Shown: piece after piece, positions 57,637-64,000 of the stretch | Numbering within the stretch: the stretch's first letter is position 1 | Layout of the letters: each line of letters opens with the position of its first letter | NCBI RefSeq assembly: GCF_036503815.1 | Contig: NZ_AP027764.1 | Span: 2,852,001-2,916,000, forward strand | Source: Escherichia coli | Lineage (GTDB): Bacteria; Pseudomonadota; Gammaproteobacteria; Enterobacterales; Enterobacteriaceae | DNA length: 64,000 nucleotides | Direction of reading: 5' to 3' | Translations under genes and position numbers: made by a program | Notes under the pieces: model-generated | The model's database searches: none | Told to the model about the DNA's origin: nothing | The model's input: the letters and a program-made list of their open reading frames with translations, nothing else

Positions 57637-59160
57637 TTACTCAATCATAACCTTCACCTTCGGTTTAGAAAGGATAATTTTAACCAGGTCGATGTAGGTT
57701 ACCGGTTTATAGAAATAATAACCCTGCTGAAATGTGATGTTGTTTTGATTCAGATAATCAAGCTGTTCTTTTGTTTCGACACCTTCAGCGACGATACTGA
57801 TCGAAAGTTTACGCGCCAGATCCAGTACACAATCCAGAATCCTGGTTGATTCCGGGTCTGCATTGACACGACCAACAAAACTGTGATCAATTTTGATATA
57901 ATCAATATGCAGATCATGCAGATAAGAAAGCCCTGAATAGCCAGTACCAAAATCATCCAGTGCGATGACAAAACCATTTTCATGCAGAATGTTCAACCGC
58001 TGAACCAGACTCTCATCAACATTTAATGGCTCACGCTCGGTAACTTCCAGAACGAGGTTTAAATCGCGACGGGTAAAACTGTCACGGTAATTTAAGCACT
58101 CGTCGACAAATGTCGGCGAAATAATATGCGAGGCACTAAAATTAATTCCGATATGAAAACCTTCCGGCAATTTACTCGCGATAGCGTTCATCTGTGTGAC
58201 AACCTGATTCATCAGACTTTGTGTAAGCGGAACAATTAATCCAGATTTTTCAGCAAGTGGAATAAATGCCGCGGGTGAGATATATTTGCCGTGAGGTTGT
58301 TTCCAGCGGGCTAATACCTCAACTCCCCGCAATGTCCCTTCCCGACCATTTACCACAGGTTGGTAAAAAGGGACAATCTCACCATTACTTATTGCCCGTC
58401 GCAGGACCTCTTCAGGCGTTGCGCTTTTATTAAAATACTTATCAAGCAGGTAGGCTGCGGCGCAGGCAATTAACAGAATGAATATCAAAACCCCTACGCC
58501 ATTATCGATAAGTCTGTAGAAGCTAAAGAATGGTGGTGGGTTAAAGATAATAGTGAAATGATATCTTGTGGAGTGAACCTTCTCAGTATAAGGATAGTGT
58601 CCATTAAGCGTCATCACGTCACCGGTAGGTCCAATAATGTCATCCGCTACGTGTAATGCATACCTTACCCCTTTCAAGGGCACATTAAGCGCTCCACGAA
58701 TATGCTGATCACTTATCGTGACCAAAATACGCGTGTCTGCAAATTGGCTCTGATAGAGCAGGATAGGCAATCTATTGACGGTGTCGATTGCCGGAGCCAA
58801 CAATAAATTACTGTCAGGGAAAGCAGGAATACGAGACAGCAGGACTCGATTCCCCGGCAAGGATGTACACCAGACCATTCCGCGTTTGAGAATGATGATT
58901 GTGCGCAAGTGAGGTTTCAGAGCTGCTTCAGTGCCAAGCTGATATTGCTCCTCGAGGTCGCATTCCTTCCCGGCAATGTTAACCGCCGCTTGAGTCGCCT
59001 GTGACGCTTCTTCAAGTATGTGATTGATATTGTTGACAGCATATCTCGCTCCCGCCATATATGCTGCTTTTGCGGAATACCAGAGCTGGATATTCAAAAT
59101 AGCGACACCGGTTATAAACAAGCATATCGCAACGAGGATGGGTATGAGTGTATTGCGCAT
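57637..59160 (-). CDS. pdeG: PdeG, CSS-domain EAL-type cyclic di-GMP phosphodiesterase
   Basis: PdeG (YcgG) breaks down c-di-GMP and so opposes biofilm matrix production. The 507-residue inner-membrane protein has a first transmembrane helix at about 5-25, a periplasmic CSS domain at about 26-220, a second helix at 222-238 and a cytoplasmic EAL domain at about 255-500. The signature reads EVL at 281-283, a tolerated EAL variant. The catalytic set is present: NFSASH, LEVTE, ALDDFGTGYSG, DYIKIDHS and VAEGVET. The periplasmic redox motif reads CTS at 98-100, with another cysteine at 67. Confidence 0.95.
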   Translation of the reverse strand: MRNTLIPILVAICLFITGVAILNIQLWYSAKAAYMAGARYAVNNINHILEEASQATQAAVNIAGKECDLEEQYQLGTEAALKPHLRTIIILKRGMVWCTSLPGNRVLLSRIPAFPDSNLLLAPAIDTVNRLPILLYQSQFADTRILVTISDQHIRGALNVPLKGVRYALHVADDIIGPTGDVMTLNGHYPYTEKVHSTRYHFTIIFNPPPFFSFYRLIDNGVGVLIFILLIACAAAYLLDKYFNKSATPEEVLRRAISNGEIVPFYQPVVNGREGTLRGVEVLARWKQPHGKYISPAAFIPLAEKSGLIVPLTQSLMNQVVTQMNAIASKLPEGFHIGINFSASHIISPTFVDECLNYRDSFTRRDLNLVLEVTEREPLNVDESLVQRLNILHENGFVIALDDFGTGYSGLSYLHDLHIDYIKIDHSFVGRVNADPESTRILDCVLDLARKLSISIVAEGVETKEQLDYLNQNNITFQQGYYFYKPVTYIDLVKIILSKPKVKVMIE

Positions 59161-59355
59161 TCGCTTGTCCCGGACTAAGGATTTTAATACATGAAAATGA
59201 TGTTCATTCGCTCGTGCTGGCGTCTAAAGAGAGCATGGTAGAGAGCATAAGAAATATCCACGCCGAAGATAAAATTTTCTCCATCGTCATCTAACCTATT
59301 AATTACTATGCTTAATGTGGGTAAAATTAAGCAAATCTGGCAGGATGTCAGACGT

Positions 59356-59387
59356 CAAGAATGGAGAACAATAGTTCTCCATTCTTG
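59356..59387. repeat. Perfect 14-base inverted repeat between pdeG and ymgC
   Basis: CAAGAATGGAGAAC and GTTCTCCATTCTTG flank an AATA loop, giving one of the longest perfect stems in the window. It lies in a 333-base interval with no gene, upstream of pdeG and downstream of ymgC (both leftward). It is a good candidate for the end of the ycgZ-ymgC transcript, though there is no T run on that strand. Confidence 0.6.
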
Positions 59388-59493
59388 TTTAAACCCTGAT
59401 ATTCCGGATATATTAAGAAACATAACGGCTTAAATTATTACTTTGCACCAGCATATGATACAGCTGATGGTAATTTTAAAACCTTACTCAGTT

Positions 59494-59742
59494 CTAAGAG
59501 AGCACGGATTCCCTGTCATTAATAATGACATCCGTTAGTGTTGCCTTATGCAATTCAATGTACTGCAAAATTTGCAGGTAGAGATCAGAAAGAATCACAC
59601 TCGTTTCATCTTTTAAACGCAAGCGTAAAGCCTGATCAATAATATGACTATTAACATACCCATGCGCCATGAACACCTCCCTCTCGAGATTTTTAAATAA
59701 AGCACATTGAAAAATAAATCTCTCGGGAATTGAATTATTCAT
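59494..59742 (-). CDS. ymgC: YmgC, small protein of the blue-light/cold-induced connector operon
   Basis: The 82-residue protein has a clear GAGG before the ATG and no signal peptide. It is helical and acidic towards the C-terminus, with weak similarity in layout to AriR and YmgA. It is last in ycgZ-ymgA-ariR-ymgC, an operon repressed by BluR and induced by cold and blue light. The operon products act through the Rcs phosphorelay to raise colanic acid and lower curli. The specific role of YmgC is not known. Confidence 0.93.
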   Translation of the reverse strand: MNNSIPERFIFQCALFKNLEREVFMAHGYVNSHIIDQALRLRLKDETSVILSDLYLQILQYIELHKATLTDVIINDRESVLS

Positions 59743-59862
59743 GTCAGCCTCGTAAAAATATCAATCCAATAGAATTATGCTGTGTATAGTCTAAGCGACA
59801 GACAAAAATAAGATGAATGAGTTTTCTATAAACTTATGCTAGTTATACTAAACAATAAAAAG

Positions 59863-60129
59863 TCACATATCATCAGCTGTGTATCGCAACACGATTTCCA
59901 GTGTTTTTCTAATCACATCAGCTTTGAGAATATCATTCGTTGTTTCCAGAGAGTGTATCAGACTTAAGATAATATTTTTATTATTAACATTATCCCCTGA
60001 AAGCATTAAATTGGTCACCGCCTGCCCTAATACAGCAGACTCTTCTTCTAACAAATTCCCCGAACTGCGAAAGTAACTTGATAACGCCTTATCAGTTATT
60101 GCGTTATGAATAGTAGTATCTTCAAGCAT
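59863..60129 (-). CDS. ariR: AriR (YmgB), regulator of acid resistance and biofilm
   Basis: The 88-residue protein matches E. coli AriR/YmgB, a small dimeric helical protein with a Hha-like fold that affects biofilm formation, acid resistance and the Rcs system. A strong GAGAGG precedes the ATG. The region IHNAITDKALSSYFRSSG leads into two helices. It is third in the BluR-controlled operon, with 120 bases to ymgC and 28 bases from ymgA. Confidence 0.94.
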   Translation of the reverse strand: MLEDTTIHNAITDKALSSYFRSSGNLLEEESAVLGQAVTNLMLSGDNVNNKNIILSLIHSLETTNDILKADVIRKTLEIVLRYTADDM

Positions 60130-60157
60130 GGTAACCTCTCATCTTACTTATGAAATT

Positions 60158-60430
60158 TTAATGTATTCTGTTTATTTTCTTACCATTGAATATACTTTTA
60201 TTGTCAGCTATTGCTGCTCTTCTGTTAGGCCCTCCTGTATCACTATTGCTAAAATCACGAATTATGCTATCAATTAAATCTCGTCGGAAGGCATTTTGTT
60301 CAACAGATTTCATTACGAGTAATTGCTTAATAAGAGTCTGCAACGAAAAATTTATCTTCATGCGTAATATCTGGAGCACCGCCTGGCCAGTAATTTCATG
60401 TTTTATACTTTCATTATCAGATGTCTTCAT
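60158..60430 (-). CDS. ymgA: YmgA, Rcs-pathway connector protein
   Basis: The 90-residue protein matches E. coli YmgA. It is small, cytoplasmic and helical, with a basic C-terminus (GKKINRIH). Together with AriR it increases colanic acid output through RcsC/RcsD. It is second in the operon, after ycgZ, with which it shares the layout of a short N-terminal tail and two helices (ITGQAVLQILRMK and LIKQLLVMKSV). Confidence 0.93.
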   Translation of the reverse strand: MKTSDNESIKHEITGQAVLQILRMKINFSLQTLIKQLLVMKSVEQNAFRRDLIDSIIRDFSNSDTGGPNRRAAIADNKSIFNGKKINRIH

Positions 60431-60472
60431 AACGACTTCATAGTTAATCTGTCAAATAATCAGGCTGTCACA

Positions 60473-60709
60473 TTATTCAAAAAGCAACCCAATTAGTGAA
60501 TTGTAGTGTTTCTGTTCCTCTTCCCCTGTCGCTTGCTCCAGTCGACAAAGAAGTTTGGTACAAAGCGACTTTCGACTCAGATTACGTCCATCTTTCAAAA
60601 TTTCAGTCACAATTTCCCCGAGGGTTTCCTGCTGAGTAGGCAAGTTAGCTTTTGCAAAGTAACGAGTAATTGCCCCCGCAGAATCTGAAATCACTGAATT
60701 TTGCTGCAT
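60473..60709 (-). CDS. ycgZ: YcgZ, first connector protein of the BluR-controlled operon
   Basis: The 78-residue protein has AGAGGCGTAGC before its ATG. It shares an AriR-like layout (ISDSAGAITRYFAKANLP, then LGEIVTEILKDGRNLSRKSLCTKLL). In E. coli its promoter is repressed by BluR and relieved by BluF in blue light at low temperature. It is divergent from bluF across 313 bases, which hold an inverted GTAC-containing motif. Confidence 0.94.
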   Translation of the reverse strand: MQQNSVISDSAGAITRYFAKANLPTQQETLGEIVTEILKDGRNLSRKSLCTKLLCRLEQATGEEEQKHYNSLIGLLFE

Positions 60710-60764
60710 GCTACGCCTCTATTAAAAATGTTAAACGTTGTTAAGTGCAGTAACAATAGCAAAC

Positions 60765-60785
60765 TTGTACGAAATATGTGTACAG
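60765..60785. promoter_or_regulatory. Candidate BluR-binding motif upstream of ycgZ
   Basis: TTGTAC and GTACAG flank nine bases, in inverted orientation, 56 bases upstream of the ycgZ ATG. The half-sites resemble the TTGTACA core recognised by MlrA/BluR-type MerR proteins. BluR is known to bind this promoter in E. coli, but I cannot confirm the exact site. The rest of the 313-base interval is AT-rich with no gene. Confidence 0.4.
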
Positions 60786-61022
60786 AATGATAAATTATTT
60801 TTTTGCAATTAGTGCTAATACCTATAAAACAATGAGATACGTAAAAATTATTTGCATCATTTGACTGACAACCTATACAAGATTCCAAACGAACTCATCT
60901 TCAAATTTTTCCATTTTTTATCAGTGTAAATAAATAGTTATGTTTTAGTATTAAAAGCAAGACACCAGAAGATATGTCTGTTACCGTCATACTCTCGCCT
61001 CGCCCATTACCCTGGACTATTA

Positions 61023-62234
61023 ATGCTTACTACCCTTATTTATCGTAGCCATATACGTGACGACGAACCTGTCAAAAAAATCGAAGAAATGGTTTCGATA
61101 GCAAATCGCAGAAACATGCGGTCTGACGTAACAGGGATTTTACTGTTTAATGGTTCACATTTTTTTCAACTTCTTGAAGGTCCGGAAGAACAGGTTCAAA
61201 TGATTTATCGGGCCATATGCCAGGATCCACGGCACTATAATATCGTTGAACTGCTGTGCGATTACGCACCTGCTCGCCGTTTTGGCAAAGCAGGAATGGA
61301 ATTATTTGATTTGCGCCTCCACGAGCGCAATGACGTTTTACAGGCCGTACTCGACAAAGGCACCTCAAAATTTCAGCTAACTTATGATGACAGAGCGCTG
61401 CAATTTTTTCGTACTTTTGTTCTTTCAACTGAAAAATCAACCTATTTCGAGATTCCTGCCGAAGACTCCTGGCGTTTTATCGCTGACGGACCTGATAAAG
61501 AACTTGATTCCTGTACCCTTTCACCAAATATAAACGACCACTTTGCCTTTCATCCTATTGTCGATCCTTTATCGCGGCGGATAATCGCTTTTGAAGCAAT
61601 TGTTAAAAATAGGGAAGACAGCCCATCAGCCAGAGTGGTTGGGCAAAGCAATGACGGGGAAATCTACACAGCGGATCTCAAAAGTAAGGCACTTGCATTC
61701 GCGATGGCACACGCACTTGAGCTCGGTGATAAAATGATTTCAATCAATCTATTACCTATGACCCTGGTTAACGAGCCTGACGCGGTCTCTTTTTTACTTG
61801 ATGAAATAAAGGCCAATGGTTTGGTGCCTGAACAAATTATCGTGGAATTTACTGAAAGTGAGGTCATATCTCGGTTTGATGAATTTGCCGATGCTGTTAA
61901 ATCACTTAAGGCTACCGGTATGAGTGTAGCAATTGACCATTTTGGCACAGGTTTTGCCGGTTTGTTACTCCTGTCACGCTTCCAGCCTGACAGAATTAAA
62001 ATCAGTCAGGAATTGATTACCAATGTTCATAAAAGCGGGCCTCGGCAGGCAATTATTCAGGCGATCATAAAATGCTGTACATCACTTGAAATTCAAGTCT
62101 CTGCTATGGGTGTGGCAACACCAGAAGAGTGGATGTGGCTTGAATCTGCAGGAATTGAGATGTTTCAGGGAGATCTGTTTGCCAAAGCTAAATTGAATGG
62201 TATCCCTTCAGTTGCGTGGCCGGAGAAAAAATAA
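61023..62234 (+). CDS. bluF: BluF, blue-light photoreceptor and BluR antagonist
   Basis: BluF (YcgF) senses blue light by FAD and then binds BluR, lifting its repression. The 403-residue protein has an N-terminal BLUF domain (about 1-95) with the FAD-contacting tyrosine at 7 (MLTTLIYRSHI) and LLFNGSHFFQLLEGP. The C-terminal EAL domain (about 155-400) is degenerate: EAI for EAL, AIDHFGTG for the DDFG pair, and SAMGVATPE for AEGVE. It therefore should not hydrolyse c-di-GMP, as reported for the E. coli protein. It is followed by bluR on the same strand. Confidence 0.96.
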   Translation: MLTTLIYRSHIRDDEPVKKIEEMVSIANRRNMRSDVTGILLFNGSHFFQLLEGPEEQVQMIYRAICQDPRHYNIVELLCDYAPARRFGKAGMELFDLRLHERNDVLQAVLDKGTSKFQLTYDDRALQFFRTFVLSTEKSTYFEIPAEDSWRFIADGPDKELDSCTLSPNINDHFAFHPIVDPLSRRIIAFEAIVKNREDSPSARVVGQSNDGEIYTADLKSKALAFAMAHALELGDKMISINLLPMTLVNEPDAVSFLLDEIKANGLVPEQIIVEFTESEVISRFDEFADAVKSLKATGMSVAIDHFGTGFAGLLLLSRFQPDRIKISQELITNVHKSGPRQAIIQAIIKCCTSLEIQVSAMGVATPEEWMWLESAGIEMFQGDLFAKAKLNGIPSVAWPEKK

Positions 62235-62351
62235 TTTTCAGCACATTATTTCACATGATTTCTGGAAATCATCGTGAAAATGAATACGTTATGTTTTAAT
62301 TTAATCCACATTAAAAATAATGTTTTATCCAATTTAGCTGAAATCTTATTT

Positions 62352-62389
62352 ATACTTTGTACAATTTTAGCGTATATTGTACAAAGTAT
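62352..62389. promoter_or_regulatory. 14-base inverted repeat upstream of bluR, MlrA/BluR-type operator
   Basis: ATACTTTGTACAAT and ATTGTACAAAGTAT form a perfect 14-base dyad with a ten-base spacer. Each half contains the self-palindrome TTGTACAA, and the two centres are 20 bases apart, two helical turns. The pattern closely resembles the MlrA site AATTGTACA-N12-TGTACAATT of csgD as I recall it. The bluR GTG lies 50 bases downstream, so autoregulation or MlrA control is likely. Confidence 0.65.
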
Positions 62390-62438
62390 TATTGGGTCGT
62401 GTACAGGCGACGGAGATTTATGAGCGCAAGGAGGAATT

Positions 62439-63170
62439 GTGGCTTATTACAGCATTGGTGATGTTGCTGAACGTTGCGGGATTAATCCTGTCACTCTCCG
62501 GGCCTGGCAACGCCGCTACGGTTTGTTAAAACCACAGCGCAGTGAAGGCGGACACCGACTCTTTGATGAAGAAGACATACAACGCATCGAAGAGATCAAG
62601 CGTTGGATAAGTAATGGCGTCCCTGTAGGCAAAGTTAAAGCATTACTGGAAACCACCAGCCAGGATACGGAAGATGACTGGAGCCGACTGCAAGAAGAGA
62701 TGATGTCAATTCTTCGTATGGCTAATCCTGCCAAACTACGCGCGAGAATTATTTCACTGGGTCGAGAGTACCCAGTAGATCAATTGATTAATCATGTTTA
62801 CCTTCCTGTTCGCCAGCGTCTCGTGCTTGATCACAACACCTCCCGCATTATGAGCAGTATGTTTGACGGCGCATTAATTGAGTACGCAGCAGCCTCGCTT
62901 TTCGAAATGCGCCGTAAGCCCGGTAAAGAAGCCATTCTGATGGCGTGGAATGTTGAAGAGAGAGCACGATTGTGGCTGGAAGCATGGCGTTTATCATTGT
63001 CAGGATGGCATATTTCTGTCCTTGCTGATCCCATTGAATCGCCGCGCCCGGAACTGTTCCCAACGCAAACGTTGATTGTCTGGACAGGCATGGCACCAAC
63101 TAGAAGGCAAAACGAACTTTTACAACACTGGGTTGAGCAAGGTTATAAAGTCATCTTTCATGCCCCCTAA
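62439..63170 (+). CDS. bluR: BluR, MerR-like repressor of the ycgZ operon
   Basis: BluR (YcgE) is a MlrA-related DNA-binding repressor. The 243-residue protein starts at GTG behind AAGGAGG. The N-terminal MerR-type winged helix spans residues 1-70: YSIGDVAERCGINPVTLRAW, then RYGLLKPQRSEGGHRLF. A long linker helix and a C-terminal cobalamin-binding-like domain follow, without the DxHxxG cobalamin signature, as in E. coli. It is transcribed with or after bluF. An operator-like repeat lies just upstream. Confidence 0.96.
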   Translation: MAYYSIGDVAERCGINPVTLRAWQRRYGLLKPQRSEGGHRLFDEEDIQRIEEIKRWISNGVPVGKVKALLETTSQDTEDDWSRLQEEMMSILRMANPAKLRARIISLGREYPVDQLINHVYLPVRQRLVLDHNTSRIMSSMFDGALIEYAAASLFEMRRKPGKEAILMAWNVEERARLWLEAWRLSLSGWHISVLADPIESPRPELFPTQTLIVWTGMAPTRRQNELLQHWVEQGYKVIFHAP

Positions 63171-63389
63171 TTTCACCTTTATCCCGCCCCTTAGACAGAA
63201 TGTTATAATCTGAACCCACAACAGCGTTTGCACCGGAGCTGTTCCATTGCAAAATGCTCACCGCACAATTCAGCCAATCCCCCTTTCACACTTTGTATAT
63301 ATCACAGCCAAAGGACAGACCAGATTGAAGTGGTAAAACCGATCGTGCACACTATGCAGTCTCACAACTAACAAGAGGTTATTATCCTG

Positions 63390-63794
63390 ATGGATCAGGT
63401 CGTTGTTTTTCAAAAGATGTTTGAAAAAGTGAGAAAAGAGCAAAACTTTTCCTGGTTTTATTCAGAGTTAAAACATCACCGTATTGTGCATTACATTTAT
63501 TATCTGGCTACGGATAACATCAGAATTATTACTCACGATGAAACAGTTTTGTTATTAAGAGGAAACCGTAGCCTGTTAAAAGTCAGTACAACCAAAAACC
63601 CAGGAAAAATTAAAGAGGCGGCATTGCTTCATATTTCTGGGAACTCTACATTTTGGGAGTATTGTACAACACTGGCAAGTGCTGGCGTTTTCCGCTGGGT
63701 AACCGATGTTAATAACAATAAACGCGGCTACTACGCTATTGATAATACGCTGTTGTATGTTGAAGATGTGGAAAATAACAAGCCATTAATCTAG
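63390..63794 (+). CDS. ycgX: YcgX, DUF1398 family protein
   Basis: The 134-residue protein matches E. coli YcgX apart from scattered substitutions. It belongs to the DUF1398 family, of unknown function. It is cytoplasmic, with no signal peptide. Its aromatic-rich core reads SWFYSELKHHRIVHYIYYL, and the conserved end is GVFRWVTDVNNNKRGYYAIDN. AAGAGG precedes the ATG at a long spacing. In K-12 it lies between bluR and the anti-adaptor gene iraM, which would be just beyond the window. Confidence 0.92.
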   Translation: MDQVVVFQKMFEKVRKEQNFSWFYSELKHHRIVHYIYYLATDNIRIITHDETVLLLRGNRSLLKVSTTKNPGKIKEAALLHISGNSTFWEYCTTLASAGVFRWVTDVNNNKRGYYAIDNTLLYVEDVENNKPLI

Positions 63795-63857
63795 CAAAGT
63801 TTTAACACATAAGAGATCTATCATAATTCAGTAAAATAACAAAAAAGAGGACTTTCT

Positions 63858-63932
63858 ATGACTTATCAGAACTCCCTTTTTATTGTTATCCATAATTGTT
63901 CAGCCGACCAATACTATAAATCTGACATTTGA
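63858..63932 (+). CDS. Possible 24-residue small protein or leader peptide
   Basis: The frame MTYQNSLFIVIHNCSADQY and onward ends at TGA 63930-63932. It is preceded by AGAGGACTTTCT, an excellent ribosome site at correct spacing. No family is known to me. It may be a leader peptide of the next gene or an unrecognised small protein. Confidence 0.3.
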   Translation: MTYQNSLFIVIHNCSADQYYKSDI

Positions 63933-64000
63933 CATGCCCCCCTTGCCGTTCTGATACGTTACTTGTATTACAGTTATCAAACCCACAAATACAACGGGCG

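Overview
The window is chromosomal DNA of Escherichia coli, or a very close relative, but not K-12. Gene order, start codons and protein lengths follow the 26-27 minute region of the E. coli map read in reverse, from sirB2/prmC to ycgX. I recognised families from memory of E. coli proteins. Nothing was searched or aligned by computer.

Layout. 1-10.3 kb is conserved housekeeping: the leftward hemA-prfA-prmC-sirB2 operon (tRNA-linked haem precursor synthesis, release factor 1 and its methylase), divergent from lolB-ispE, then prs, dauA, ychH and pth-ychF. 11.1-14.0 kb is the autotransporter ycgV. 14.1-19.4 kb is the PEP-dependent dihydroxyacetone kinase system, with the regulator dhaR divergent from dhaKLM. 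The periplasmic trehalase gene treA follows.

21.7-28.2 kb is an accessory block that stands out: one six-gene operon for a TonB-dependent uptake system (periplasmic binding protein, FecCD-type permease, ATPase, SAM methyltransferase, ModD-like protein, outer-membrane receptor). A near-perfect ModE operator sits directly upstream of the first gene. Together with ModD this argues for a molybdate/tungstate-responsive high-affinity uptake route, not an iron system. This is the best candidate here for a poorly described system.

28.2-32.9 kb returns to core genes (ymgE, ycgR, emtA, ldcA, cvrA). 32.9-35.1 kb is a second accessory insert: transposase remnants next to a leucine-rich-repeat protein of IpaH/SspH style that lacks an apparent ubiquitin-ligase domain. 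Core genes follow: dadX-dadA, ycgB, fadR, nhaB, dsbB, umuDC with its LexA box, an intact haemolysin E gene, ycgN, ycgM, ycgL, pliG, ycgJ and minCDE. At 51.1-55.8 kb lies an intact 1558-residue AIDA-type autotransporter (the ycgH locus, broken in K-12 as I recall).

The last 8 kb carries ymgG-ymgD, ymgF, the c-di-GMP phosphodiesterase gene pdeG, and the blue-light/cold biofilm switch: BluR (repressor) and BluF (photoreceptor antagonist), divergent from the small-protein operon ycgZ-ymgA-ariR-ymgC. A striking inverted repeat upstream of bluR looks like a MlrA/BluR-type operator. Several other inverted repeats and one candidate small RNA are listed.
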